Assembly (NCBI RefSeq): GCF_014218295.1
Contig: NZ_AP023287.1
Coordinates: 5,518,001 to 5,582,000 of the forward strand
DNA length: 64,000 bases
From: Mycolicibacterium litorale
GTDB lineage: Bacteria > Actinomycetota > Actinomycetes > Mycobacteriales > Mycobacteriaceae
Direction: 5' to 3'
Shown one piece after another: positions 46,003 through 54,940 of this stretch. How positions within the stretch are numbered: the stretch's first letter is position 1; every line of letters begins with the position of its first letter. The notes under the pieces are model-generated. The model made no database searches. It saw only the letters and a program-made list of their open reading frames with translations, and was not told the origin of the DNA. The position numbers and the translations under genes were made by a program.

Positions 46003-47127
46003 TCAGCCGGCACCGCCCGGCTGAACCGAGCCGAAATCGATGACCTGACGGATCGCCTTGCCGGCCGCCAAGGCGTCCATACCTTCGTTGATGTCGTCCA
46101 ACGAAATCCGCGACGAGATCAGTCGTTCGACAGGGAGCGTGCCGCGCCGCCACATCTCCAGGTAGCGGGGGATGTCCCGCGACGGGACCGCCGAGCCCAG
46201 GTAGCTGCCCACGATGGAGCGCGCTTCTGCGACCAGCCCAAGAGGCGAGATCGAGGAACGCGCGTCCGGGGCGGGAAGTCCAACCGACACGGTGGTTCCG
46301 CCCGGCGCCGTAGCCGCGACCGCCGCTTCGAATGCGCGTGCGCTGCCTGCGGCTTCCACCACGATGTCGGCGCGCCGCTCACCCAAGGTGGCCGGTGTAT
46401 AGACTTCGGTGGCGCCGAGCGTGCGAGCGGTTTCGAGTTTGTCCTCCACCGCGTCCACGCCGATCACCGGCCCGCATCCCAGCGACGCGGCCACCAACAG
46501 CGCGGCCATCCCGACGCCGCCCAGACCGACCACCATGACCGAGTCACCGGGGCGTGGCGGTGCCGCATTGAGAAGAGCTCCGCCGCCGGTGAGAACCGCA
46601 CAGCCCATGACCGCGGCAACGGAGGCGGGGACGTCGTCGTCAACGGGCACCACAGATCGGCGGTCGACAACGGCGTGTGTGGCAAAGGCACTCACACCCA
46701 GATGATGTGCCACCGTGGACTCCCCACGGGTCAGTCGGCTGCCGCCGTCGAGCATCGTGCCGGCTCCGTTGGCTGCCGTCCCCGGTTCGCACGGCATTCG
46801 ACCCTCACTGCGGCATCCTCGGCACTGACCGCATCGCGGCAGGAAGGTCATCACCACGCGTGCTCCGACGCTCACGTCCGTGACCTCTCCACCGGCGGCC
46901 AGGACGATGCCGGCAGCCTCATGGCCCAACAACATCGGCGTGGGCCGGGGCCGGTTGCCATCGACGACCGACAGATCGGAGTGGCACAGTCCGGCCGCTT
47001 CGATACGCACGAGAAGCTCATTGGCCTGTGGTGGAGCCAGGTCCAGCTCGGATACGGTCAGCGGCCGAGACGACGCAAACGGGCCCGGGCGACCGATCTC
47101 TTCGAGCACTGCACCACGAATCTTCAT
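46003..47127 (-). CDS. Zinc-dependent alcohol dehydrogenase (MDR)
   Basis: The 374-residue MDR has catalytic zinc ligands C48 (GLCHSD), H69-E70 (GHEAAG) and C at VMGCAVLTG, and the structural-zinc cysteines C99, C102, C105, C113. NAD(P) binds at MVVGLGGVGMAALLVAAS. It belongs to the class III-like/arylalcohol group. It is last in the operon hydrolase-BVMO-ADH. It should oxidise an alcohol to the ketone used by the monooxygenase, or act on the hydrolysis product. ATG with AGGAG upstream. Confidence 0.92.
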   Translation of the reverse strand: MKIRGAVLEEIGRPGPFASSRPLTVSELDLAPPQANELLVRIEAAGLCHSDLSVVDGNRPRPTPMLLGHEAAGIVLAAGGEVTDVSVGARVVMTFLPRCGQCRGCRSEGRMPCEPGTAANGAGTMLDGGSRLTRGESTVAHHLGVSAFATHAVVDRRSVVPVDDDVPASVAAVMGCAVLTGGGALLNAAPPRPGDSVMVVGLGGVGMAALLVAASLGCGPVIGVDAVEDKLETARTLGATEVYTPATLGERRADIVVEAAGSARAFEAAVAATAPGGTTVSVGLPAPDARSSISPLGLVAEARSIVGSYLGSAVPSRDIPRYLEMWRRGTLPVERLISSRISLDDINEGMDALAAGKAIRQVIDFGSVQPGGAG

Positions 47128-47149
47128 CGATACTCCTCGCAGGCTGTTG

Positions 47150-48679
47150 TCAGCGTCGAACGCCGGCGTCTGCACCGGCACGCTCGAGGTACGGTGCCGG
47201 GTCGAACTCCGCGCAGTCGTCGCGGTAGGTGTGGGCGAAATTGGGCCACGACAAGGTGGCCTTGCCGTTGCGCGGATCGACATACCAACTGGTGCACCCG
47301 CCTGCCAGTTGCGCTGTGTGCTCGGCATTTTCGTGTAGATGGTCGGCGTAGGCCTGCTCGTGTTCAGCGCTGACCTCCACAACGCCTTCCTGCGAGCCAT
47401 CGGCCCATGCGATGGCCGACAGGACGTAAGAGATCTGTGTCTCGATCATGAAGATGATCGAGTTGTGGTTCAGACTCGTCGCGGGGCCATTGACCATGAA
47501 CAGGTTTGGGAAGTTATGCACTGTCACCGAGTTGAATGCCTGCATGCCCGACGACCATTGCTCGCCGAGCGATTGGCCGTCGCGTCCGAAGATCCGATGC
47601 GAGGACGGCAGGTCCCAGGTTTCGAAGCCGGTGGCAAAGATGAGCACGTCGAGGTCGTAGTTCGCACCGCGAGCACTGATCGCCGAACCGCCGGCCACGG
47701 AGTGCAATGCGCTGTCTTCCAAGATGACGTTGGGCAGCTGAAGAGCCGGGTAGAAATCATCGGACTTGAGGATGCGCTTACAGCCGATGTCGTAGTTCGG
47801 GGTGAGTTTGCGACGCAATTCAGGGTCACTGACTTGGGCGTTGAGGTGATTCAGCGCATTGGCATGCGCCTCGGCGTAGTACTGCGGCACCCGCCGTCGT
47901 GCCGCGAACTGATAATCCCCACCCCAGAAAACCGTGCGGCGCAGGTCTTCCGCTGAGCCGATATCGCGGGCGAACTGGCGCCGTTCGGCCTCGGAGAATG
48001 CGCGGTCGCGCCGCGGCACCACGTATGCGGGTGTGCGCTGGAAGACGACCAGTTGCGCAACCTCGGGCGCGATAGCGGGGACGATCTGCACCGCCGAAGC
48101 TCCGGAGCCGACCACACCGACGCGCCTACCGGCCAAGTCGACCTCGTGGTCCCAGCGCGCCGAATGCATGATGACCCCGTCGAAGTCGTCGATCCCGTTG
48201 ATGGCGGGCAGTTTTGGATCAGTCAGATGACCCGTCGCGGCGACGAGATAGCGGCCGGTGAACTCGCCACGCGGAGTGCTCACGGTCCAGCGGTGGTCGC
48301 GTGTGTTCCACCGGGCGTCCAGCATCTCGGCGCCGAAACGCACGTGGGCGTCCACTCCCTCGTCCGCCGCGACGCGGCGGATGTAGTCGAGGATCTCCCG
48401 GCCGGGAGAGAACTGCCGGGACCAGTTCGGATTCAGTGCGAACGAATAGGAATACAGATGCGATGCCACATCGCAGGCGACACCGGGATAGGTGTTGTCC
48501 CGCCACGATCCACCCACGTCATCGGCACGTTCCAGGATGACGTAGCTGTAGCCGGTTTGGCGGGACAGCTGCACGCCCATGCCGACGCCGGAAAACCCTG
48601 CCCCGACGATGACGACGTCGACGTCGGTCAGTGGGTCCGAATCGGTGCCACCAGCGGTGTTGCGAGATGATGTGGTCAT
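47150..48679 (-). CDS. Baeyer-Villiger-type flavin monooxygenase
   Basis: The 509-residue protein has FAD motif VVIVGAGFSGVGMGVQL (about residues 22-38), the BVMO fingerprint FxGxxxHxxxW (F166 to W176 in DFDGVIMHSARWDHE), and the NADPH motif GVVGSGASAVQ. The C-terminal ATG motif is FATGFETWD. It converts ketones to esters or lactones using O2 and NADPH. The start MTTSSRNTAG has GGAGAG upstream. It lies between the hydrolase and ADH genes (gaps 38 and 22 nt), a classic ketone catabolic set. Confidence 0.92.
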   Translation of the reverse strand: MTTSSRNTAGGTDSDPLTDVDVVIVGAGFSGVGMGVQLSRQTGYSYVILERADDVGGSWRDNTYPGVACDVASHLYSYSFALNPNWSRQFSPGREILDYIRRVAADEGVDAHVRFGAEMLDARWNTRDHRWTVSTPRGEFTGRYLVAATGHLTDPKLPAINGIDDFDGVIMHSARWDHEVDLAGRRVGVVGSGASAVQIVPAIAPEVAQLVVFQRTPAYVVPRRDRAFSEAERRQFARDIGSAEDLRRTVFWGGDYQFAARRRVPQYYAEAHANALNHLNAQVSDPELRRKLTPNYDIGCKRILKSDDFYPALQLPNVILEDSALHSVAGGSAISARGANYDLDVLIFATGFETWDLPSSHRIFGRDGQSLGEQWSSGMQAFNSVTVHNFPNLFMVNGPATSLNHNSIIFMIETQISYVLSAIAWADGSQEGVVEVSAEHEQAYADHLHENAEHTAQLAGGCTSWYVDPRNGKATLSWPNFAHTYRDDCAEFDPAPYLERAGADAGVRR

Positions 48680-48717
48680 TGCTGAACTCTCCAGATCACG
48701 TTTGTTTTTCTGATGCT

Positions 48718-49572
48718 TCAAGGGCGCGGATTCTCGATGATCGTCCCCGCCGGGTAGCGGCGCGGATCACGGTTGAAGGTGTCGATCCAATGCACCAATT
48801 CGGCCGGCCGTTCGACGACCACCGCGTGACCGGCGGCCACTTCGACATAGCGGGCGTTGACGATGGCACCCAGCAGTTGCTTGCTGTGATGAGTCGGAAC
48901 CATCATGTCGTCGCGACACCCGATGATCAGGGTCTGAGCCCGCACCCGATCCGCTTCGGCGGTGATGTCAATGCGCCGGTTGAGATTCATCTGAGCGGTC
49001 TTGAATTCGTCGAACGTCACCGAATCGACCAAGCGCTGCCGCTCCTCCGGGGTGCGCAGACGCAGGAAGGCCGGGCTGAACGAACTCATTACGGTGAACT
49101 TGCGGGCGATGTGCTCGTCGAGCCGAGTCACTCCGTGCCAGACATCGTTGCGGATCTGCTGGTGGACGTCAGTACGTAGCCATCCCGCGATCAGGACGAG
49201 GTTCTCGACGAGGTCCGGGCGGTTACCCGCGACCGCTGTGGCCACCACCGCACCGAGGGAGTAGCCGACCAGCGTCACCCGCGGGCAGGCGATCTGCTCG
49301 AGCACCGCGACGATCTGGTTCTGCAGGTGTATCAGTTCCACTCCGCCATCGGCAGGTGGCGTCCAATCGATCGACACGACGCGCTGCCGAGTGGCGAGCA
49401 TGGGCATCAGGAAGGAGAAGTGGCGCGCCGTGCTACCGCCGGTTCCGTGGACCAGCACCACCGTGGGCCTCTGCTCATCGACGTCACCGGAGTCGAAGTA
49501 CGTGACCGCCACACCGTCCACGTCCTCCTGAGCTTCCCGGATCGCTTCGTCACGGACTGGCGCGATAGTCAT
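48718..49572 (-). CDS. Alpha/beta-hydrolase, probable esterase/lactonase
   Basis: The 284-residue enzyme has the oxyanion-hole HGTGGSTARHF, nucleophile S105 (LVGYSLGAVV) and the catalytic His in AAGHAVVVERP. It is placed first in the operon with BVMO and ADH, so it likely hydrolyses the ester or lactone made by the BVMO. GTG 49575 or ATG 49572 are the start choices. The divergent IclR and two operator copies lie upstream. Confidence 0.9.
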   Translation of the reverse strand: MTIAPVRDEAIREAQEDVDGVAVTYFDSGDVDEQRPTVVLVHGTGGSTARHFSFLMPMLATRQRVVSIDWTPPADGGVELIHLQNQIVAVLEQIACPRVTLVGYSLGAVVATAVAGNRPDLVENLVLIAGWLRTDVHQQIRNDVWHGVTRLDEHIARKFTVMSSFSPAFLRLRTPEERQRLVDSVTFDEFKTAQMNLNRRIDITAEADRVRAQTLIIGCRDDMMVPTHHSKQLLGAIVNARYVEVAAGHAVVVERPAELVHWIDTFNRDPRRYPAGTIIENPRP

Positions 49573-49600
49573 CACGTCACCTCACATCGTTCTGGTGGAA

Positions 49601-49617
49601 AGTCCGTTCACCGGACT
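49601..49617. promoter_or_regulatory. IclR operator copy 1 (agtccg-N5-cggact)
   Basis: agtccgttcaccggact (49601-49617) is a 6-5-6 palindrome, 29 bp upstream of the hydrolase start. A second copy lies at 49721-49737 (inside 49719-49739). Their spacers (ttcac and ttaaa) are similar. Confidence 0.7.
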
Positions 49618-49718
49618 CATGTTCTATACTGGGCGGCGGTTTGCCTGCGTGCGGTCCAGCCGTTACAGGCTGGCATACCGTGTCGCTGCAGGTCAACTGC
49701 GCTTACGGAATTTATGAG

Positions 49719-49739
49719 GAAGTCCGTTAAACGGACTTC
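49719..49739. promoter_or_regulatory. IclR operator copy 2 (perfect 10-1-10 palindrome)
   Basis: gaagtccgtt (49719-49728) and aacggacttc (49730-49739) are exact reverse complements around a single A. It lies 36 bp before the IclR ATG, and contains the core agtccg-N5-cggact of copy 1. Confidence 0.8.
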
Positions 49740-49774
49740 GGGGTGACCGACCGGTCGCACGAAAGGAGCGCCGT

Positions 49775-50551
49775 ATGGGTGCGAACGGCGGCGTCCCATC
49801 CGGGACGGTGGTCCGAGTGGCGGAGGTGCTCAAAGCCGTCGGCGCGTGGGGTGCCGAAGGAGCGCGCCTGATCGACCTGACGTCGGTCACGGGACTACCG
49901 CGGCCGACTACACACCGAATTCTTCACGAGCTCATCGACGCGAATCTGGTCCGCCAAAGCGCGGACCGGCGCTACAGCTTGAGCCCCACCGCACTGTTCA
50001 TGGGAACGAGCGTCCTCGAGCCGTTCGACAACCTCCCCGCGATCCGCGACGTGGTACAGGATTTGGCCGAGACCACCACTGTCACAACCTATCTCGGCGT
50101 CCTCATGCAACGTCGCGTCGTATACATCGCACGCGGACAGGGCTCGGCGCCAGTCCACATTCAGTCGGTGATGGTCGGTCAGACTCGACCGTTGACGTCC
50201 ACCAACGCAGGAGTGGCGCTCTTGAGCTGCCTACCGGGGAGGGTTCAAGAACAGGAACTCGCCCAGGCCAGGCCCACGAACCAAACCGCCCACGGCATTG
50301 TCGACCGAATCGCCGAGATCGCCGGGTGTATGACAGACATCAAGAACAATGGCTACTTCTACCGTCAAGACCTCACCATCACCGGGGTGTCGGGTATGGC
50401 CGCGCTGACTCCCCAGGTGGCCGGCGTGCCCCCCATGGCGATCACCATCACGGCCCTCAACGACTACCTGACCCCCGAGCGCGCCACCACGTTCGCCGAT
50501 CATCTCTTCGCCGCCGCGCGCGCTGTGGGCGATTACGCCGCCGGACTCTAG
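49775..50551 (+). CDS. IclR-family transcriptional regulator
   Basis: The 258-residue regulator has an N-terminal winged helix-turn-helix (LIDLTSVTGLPRPTTHRILH, about residues 32-51) and a C-terminal effector domain (YRQDLTITGVSGMAALTPQV). Divergent from the hydrolase-BVMO-ADH operon with two matching palindromes between, it is very likely that operon's regulator and autoregulated. GAAAGGAG precedes the ATG. Confidence 0.93.
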   Translation: MGANGGVPSGTVVRVAEVLKAVGAWGAEGARLIDLTSVTGLPRPTTHRILHELIDANLVRQSADRRYSLSPTALFMGTSVLEPFDNLPAIRDVVQDLAETTTVTTYLGVLMQRRVVYIARGQGSAPVHIQSVMVGQTRPLTSTNAGVALLSCLPGRVQEQELAQARPTNQTAHGIVDRIAEIAGCMTDIKNNGYFYRQDLTITGVSGMAALTPQVAGVPPMAITITALNDYLTPERATTFADHLFAAARAVGDYAAGL

Positions 50552-50675
50552 GTGCGTCCTGTCATGCGTGGTCGACAGGTCCGCCGACGCGCTCCATGCG
50601 ATGTGTGCGCATCCCCTACGTGTGCGCCCGGCGAGGCATCACCATTAACGCCTGTCCCATCGTTAACATCGCGCC

Positions 50676-51482
50676 GTGAATCACTCGCCGCAGACACGGG
50701 CTCTCCGGCCTACGCGCCCGGTCACCAGGCGTGATGCGCTGCGCTACGCCGTCGGCGCGTCGGCGCTGGCCGGGCTCAGCGCCGCGACGGGAGGGCTCGC
50801 ACCCACGGCGTCGGCCGCCGCGCCCACGCTGATCGACTTCGCCATGCGCCAGATCCCGGCCCAGGACATCCGGGCCGCCGGGCACGCCGGGGTGATCAAC
50901 TACGTCTCGACCTCGCGGCCGGGCTCGAACTTCGGCGCCAAGCCGATCACCCTGCCCTACGCGAGATCGCTGAATGCCGCCGGGCTGGTGATCGTCAGCA
51001 ACTACCAGTACGGCAAACCGGGCGGGACGGCACCGTCGGACTTCACCCGCGGTTATGCCGGCGGTGTCGCCGACGCCCGCACCGGGTGGGCACTGCATAC
51101 CGCCGCCGGTGGCGGCCAGAGCGCACCGATCTTCTTCAGCGTCGACGACGATATCGACCGAGAGACGTGGAACACCCTGGCGCTGCCGTGGTTTCGCGGG
51201 ATCAACTCGGTGATCGGCGTTCAGCGCACCGGCATCTACGCGGGTGTCAACCCGTGCCAATGGGCGATAGCCGACGGCGTCATCGGGAGATCGAGCACGC
51301 CGGGCAAGGTGTGGGCCTGGCAGACCCGGTCCTGGTCGCGTGGGCAGATCCATCCCGCGGCGGTTCTCTACCAGCGCATCATCGACACCGCATCGAATCC
51401 GGGACCGGTGGTCGGCGGCATCCGCGTCGACGTCAACGATGTCCTGGCCCAAGACTGCGGCCAGTGGAACCTACATCCGTGA
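50676..51482 (+). CDS. Secreted DUF1906-type glycoside-hydrolase-like protein (Tat substrate)
   Basis: The 268-residue protein has a twin-arginine signal (TRRDALRYAVGASALAGLS, cleavage likely near ASA). The domain has SYQIP-like features (LIDFAMRQIPAQDIRAAGHA, INYVSTSRPGSNF, FFSVDDDIDRETW), which match the DUF1906 family of TIM-barrel proteins with lysozyme-like fold. An envelope role is likely. The start is GTG at 50676. It converges on the coiled-coil protein (6-nt gap). Confidence 0.85.
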   Translation: MNHSPQTRALRPTRPVTRRDALRYAVGASALAGLSAATGGLAPTASAAAPTLIDFAMRQIPAQDIRAAGHAGVINYVSTSRPGSNFGAKPITLPYARSLNAAGLVIVSNYQYGKPGGTAPSDFTRGYAGGVADARTGWALHTAAGGGQSAPIFFSVDDDIDRETWNTLALPWFRGINSVIGVQRTGIYAGVNPCQWAIADGVIGRSSTPGKVWAWQTRSWSRGQIHPAAVLYQRIIDTASNPGPVVGGIRVDVNDVLAQDCGQWNLHP

Positions 51483-51487
51483 TCCGG

Positions 51488-52576
51488 TCAGCGGCGCGGC
51501 GTCACGGTGATGTGCACGTGGTCGTAGTGACCGTAACCCGATGCTTGGGGACCGGCCGGCGTGTAATAGGTACCGCGCCAGATCACGTCCTGTAGCCCGA
51601 AACGGCCCGCGTTGCTCATCGCGTACGCGAGGATCTGGTCCCCCAGCGCGATGCCCTCGAGGCTTTCGGGGTTGGGAATCATGATGTCGATGGCCAGCCC
51701 GCTGGGATGCCACGGCTTCGAATCCGGCCGGACCCCGTCGATCTCAGCGATCTGGGGGAACTGTCGGCTGACGGCCCTCGCGGCCAGGATGGTATTGGGC
51801 TGCAATCCGGCTTCTGACGCGACGCCGACGGGCAGCGCCTCGGGGCTCTCCGGGAGGGCGGCGAGCGGCGGCGGCGCCATGTCCCCCGGAGGTACACCGG
51901 GCAGTGCGGCGACCGCCGGGGCAGGCGTGCTGTCGACGATCGCCTGCTGCTGCGGTGTCAGCGCCGCGTAGTGCGCCTCCGCCGCGGAGATCTCGCGCAG
52001 CAACTCGTTCAGTTTGGCTTGGAGTTCGGCCCGCACCGCGGCGGCGGATTCGGCCGCGGCGCGCGCGTCCGCGGCCGACCTCTCCGACGCCTGGGCGGCG
52101 GTGGCCGCACGCTCACGGGCCGATTGATAGGCCTTCATCTGGTCGGCGATCCCGGCGCCGACCGTCCGTTGCACCGACAGCTGATCGATCAACTGCTGCG
52201 GGGAAGCCGCGGTCAGCACCGCCGCGAACTGACCGTCACGCCCGCTCATGTAGTTCATCGCCGCGATCTTGTCGACAGCGGTCTGGTAGGGCTTCAGCTG
52301 GGAGTTCGCGAGCTCCAGTGCCGCCATGTCGGCGCGGTGACGGTCAACGGCCGCTGCCTGCGCGGCCAGTGTGGCGTCGGCTTCGCGCTGAGCTGCAGTG
52401 ACGGCCTCGCGGCTCTGCACCGCCCGCTGGGACAACTCGTTGAGCTCGGACAACGCATCCGCGGCGGGGTCCGCATTGACGTTCCCCATCGGCATGGCCA
52501 TCGAGGTGGAGAGCATCAGGACGGCCGTCGCAGAAGCGCACACCGTTCGTCGAAGCGAGCGGCGCACCCGGGTCAC
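51488..52576 (-). CDS. Secreted coiled-coil protein with C-terminal peptidase-like domain
   Basis: The product is about 362 residues. The signal peptide is MTRVRRSLRRTVCASATAVL, with cleavage near VNA. A long coiled coil follows (about residues 40-215; rich in Ala, Gln, Glu), a Pro/Ala linker (about 215-265), then a C-terminal domain with HPSGLAIDIMIPNPE and GYGHYDHVHITVTP. That domain has the spaced His and Asp residues of M15-like peptidoglycan peptidase-type domains, so zinc binding is possible. It probably works in the cell wall, like RipA-type proteins. The GTG at 52576 was chosen over a TTG at 52639. Confidence 0.75.
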   Translation of the reverse strand: MTRVRRSLRRTVCASATAVLMLSTSMAMPMGNVNADPAADALSELNELSQRAVQSREAVTAAQREADATLAAQAAAVDRHRADMAALELANSQLKPYQTAVDKIAAMNYMSGRDGQFAAVLTAASPQQLIDQLSVQRTVGAGIADQMKAYQSARERAATAAQASERSAADARAAAESAAAVRAELQAKLNELLREISAAEAHYAALTPQQQAIVDSTPAPAVAALPGVPPGDMAPPPLAALPESPEALPVGVASEAGLQPNTILAARAVSRQFPQIAEIDGVRPDSKPWHPSGLAIDIMIPNPESLEGIALGDQILAYAMSNAGRFGLQDVIWRGTYYTPAGPQASGYGHYDHVHITVTPRR

Positions 52577-52719
52577 GCTGATTCTCAGGATCCTTGGCTC
52601 GAGGACCGATCGCGGCCCGGCTGTCGATGTCCTCGGCAAGGCTACGAACTGACACCGGCGATGTCCACTCCTCCTGCAGTGGTCCTGGACGGGCCGACGA
52701 GGCCGAGAGTTCCCGGCGT

Positions 52720-52937
52720 TCAGGTGGCCATCGCGGGCGGATCATCGTCGGGAGGTAACGAGGCGGCGGTTTCGTTCATGCCGACGGCGAGTTCACGGGT
52801 CGCCAGATTTCGCACGAACTCACCGGTGGCGTCGATATTGGAGACGCCGAGGCGAGCCCGACGATCGCGTTGAACGGGTCGTGTGGCAGACCGGTGCCGT
52901 CGGCTGTGCGATAGAAGTGAGCGTCCGGGCCCGCCAT
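52720..52937 (-). pseudogene. Broken flavin-reductase (DIM6/NTAB-type) gene
   Basis: The start is intact (ATG at 52937 after GGAGAGG). It codes for MAGPDAHFYRTADGTG and then LPHDPFNAIVG, the usual N-terminus of mycobacterial flavin reductase-like proteins. The next part, expected to be PRPIGWIST, is missing. The homologous continuation (SNIDATGEFVRNLATRELAV, then GMNETAASLP) is in another frame, so there is an internal deletion of about 45 codons plus a frameshift. The rest, including the C-terminus, is lost; stop at 52720-52722. Confidence 0.75.
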
Positions 52938-53104
52938 GCACCTCTCCAAACCTGCATCGACTGCCACGCGCTCAGCGTCGCGGGGACCATCTTGGGCTGT
53001 CCCGCAGCGCCGAAGGCAACGTCCCACGTCGACATCCATGAGGAAGTGGCGGTGGTGAGAAGCGGGCGGGATGGCTGTGCGTCCGAGTGGGTACCCCCCA
53101 GCCC

Positions 53105-54097
53105 ATGCCAGACACGAAACCCCGCAACGAGAATTCGGACGATCCCCGTCCCGTCGTCATCTTCGCCCCACTGCCGGTTCTCACCGTGACGGTCGAGGAC
53201 CGTTCGGGGGCGGACGACATCCACGTTCACGCTGGGGGCCAAGGTGTCTGGCAGTCGCGCATGATGTCCTCCCTCGGGGTGCCGGTCGTGCTGTGCTCGG
53301 CGCTCGGCGGGGAGACGGGCGACGTGCTCGGGCACCTGCTGCCCGTCAACGACGTCACCGTGCGTGCCGTGCCGGTCAGCGCACGCAACGGCTCGTACGT
53401 CCACGACCGCCGCACGGGCAGCCGGGAGATCGTCGCCGAGGCCGCCGGCAGCCCGCTGGACCGCCACGAGCTCGATGCGCTCTACGAACTGACCCTCACC
53501 GAGGGGCTGACCCACGGCCGAGTCCTTCTGTCCGGACCGCAGGAGGACAACGTGGTGCCCGCTGACATCTACCGACGGCTGTCCACCGACCTGGGCGCCA
53601 ACGGGTGCAAAGTGGCCGCCGACCTCTCGGGTGAGCGGCTCGAAGCGGTGCTCGCCGGCAAACCCGACCTGATCAAGGTCAGCCACGAAGAGCTCCTCGA
53701 CGATGGCCGTGCGAAGTCGGAAGATGCCGAGGATCTGGTCGCGGCCATGCGCTCCATGCGAGACGAGGGCGCGGGCACGATCGTGGTGTCGCGTTCCGGG
53801 TCGGCGCCGGCCCTGGCCCTCCTCGACGACCGTGAGCCCGACGGCGATGGGACGCGGGGCGGTGACATCCTCGAGATCTGCATGCCGGCGTTGGAACCGG
53901 CGGATTCGGCGGGCGCCGGGGACTCCATGACCGCGGGCATCGTTTCCGCGCTGGCGCTCGGTCGGCCGCTGCGCCGGGCGTTGCAGATCGGAGCGGCCTG
54001 CGGCGCGCTCAACGTGGTGCGGCACGGGCTCGGTACCGGCGGCGCGCGGGCCGTCGAGACGCTCGCCGAGCGGGTGGAGCTGCACCCATGGAAGTAG
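53105..54097 (+). CDS. PfkB-family carbohydrate kinase
   Basis: The 330-residue kinase has the N-terminal substrate segment (HVHAGGQGVWQSRMMSSLG), with the GG and downstream residues of PfkB, and the C-terminal catalytic signature PADSAGAGDSMTAGIV with the anion hole and base Asp. It phosphorylates a sugar, probably a fructose-phosphate or tagatose-phosphate-like compound. The ATG at 53105 or GTG at 53087 are both possible starts. surE follows at 28 nt. Confidence 0.88.
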   Translation: MPDTKPRNENSDDPRPVVIFAPLPVLTVTVEDRSGADDIHVHAGGQGVWQSRMMSSLGVPVVLCSALGGETGDVLGHLLPVNDVTVRAVPVSARNGSYVHDRRTGSREIVAEAAGSPLDRHELDALYELTLTEGLTHGRVLLSGPQEDNVVPADIYRRLSTDLGANGCKVAADLSGERLEAVLAGKPDLIKVSHEELLDDGRAKSEDAEDLVAAMRSMRDEGAGTIVVSRSGSAPALALLDDREPDGDGTRGGDILEICMPALEPADSAGAGDSMTAGIVSALALGRPLRRALQIGAACGALNVVRHGLGTGGARAVETLAERVELHPWK

Positions 54098-54125
54098 CAC
54101 CGACGGAGACCGAGGAGGTTGAGGC

Positions 54126-54911
54126 GTGCCACGGGCACTGGTGACCAACGACGACGGAATCGACTCCCCTGGTTTGCATGCTCTGGTATTGGCGGCGGTG
54201 GAGGCGGGGTTGGACGTGATCGTGGCCGCCCCGGCCGAGCAGGCCAGCGGTGCGAGCGCCGCGCTGAGCGCGGTCCGCCGCGACGGCCACACGGTCGTCG
54301 AGCAGCGTGAGCTACCCGGCCTCGACGTCGAGGCGTGGGCAGTCCACGCCCAGCCGGGACACATCGTCGCCGCCGGGCTCAACGGTTGGTTCGATCCGCG
54401 TCCGGACGTCGTGCTGTCCGGAATCAACCACGGCGCCAACGTCGGTCGGGCTGTGCTGCACTCCGGCACCGTCGGTGCGGCGCTCACCGCCAAGATCAGC
54501 GACACCCGCGCGCTGGCGGTGTCACTGGACGTCGCCCTGCACCCCACCGGCGAGCGGCACTGGAAGACCGCCGCCGGCCTGGTCGCACCGGTGCTGGAGC
54601 TGTTGTTCGACGCGCCCCATGGCACGGTGCTGTCCCTGAACGTTCCGGATCGGCCGGCGGCGGAGGTGGGCCCGCTCCGTCACGCGCGGCTGGCGCGGGG
54701 TGGAGCGGTGCAGACGCGGGTCGAGGAGGTCCGCGATGGTGGCGTCCGCTTGAGCGAGGTCGAGGTGTCCGACAAGCCGGAAGAGGACACCGACAGCGCA
54801 CTGCTGGACGCGGGGCATCCGACGCTGACCGAGCTGCGGTCGGTCGAGGCGGACGAGGGCGACCTGGTGCGAAAGTGGTTGTCGGAGAGAGCCGGGGGTG
54901 GATTCGGGTAG
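54126..54911 (+). CDS. surE: 5'/3'-nucleotidase SurE
   Basis: The 261-residue protein has the metal site ALVTNDDGIDSPGLHAL (N-terminal Asp-Asp), PAEQASGASAALS and the conserved SGINHGANVGRAVLHSGTVG. SurE dephosphorylates nucleoside monophosphates and short polyphosphate in stationary phase. The GTG start follows GAGGAGG. It is in an apparent operon with the PfkB kinase. Confidence 0.92.
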   Translation: MPRALVTNDDGIDSPGLHALVLAAVEAGLDVIVAAPAEQASGASAALSAVRRDGHTVVEQRELPGLDVEAWAVHAQPGHIVAAGLNGWFDPRPDVVLSGINHGANVGRAVLHSGTVGAALTAKISDTRALAVSLDVALHPTGERHWKTAAGLVAPVLELLFDAPHGTVLSLNVPDRPAAEVGPLRHARLARGGAVQTRVEEVRDGGVRLSEVEVSDKPEEDTDSALLDAGHPTLTELRSVEADEGDLVRKWLSERAGGGFG

Positions 54912-54940
54912 GAGACGTCTCCGGCGGGCAGACCGGACCT

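Noticed and set aside
52820..54625. A 601-codon minus-strand frame over the PfkB and surE genes
   Set aside because: It runs opposite two kinase/nucleotidase genes with intact motifs, and no domain is seen in it.
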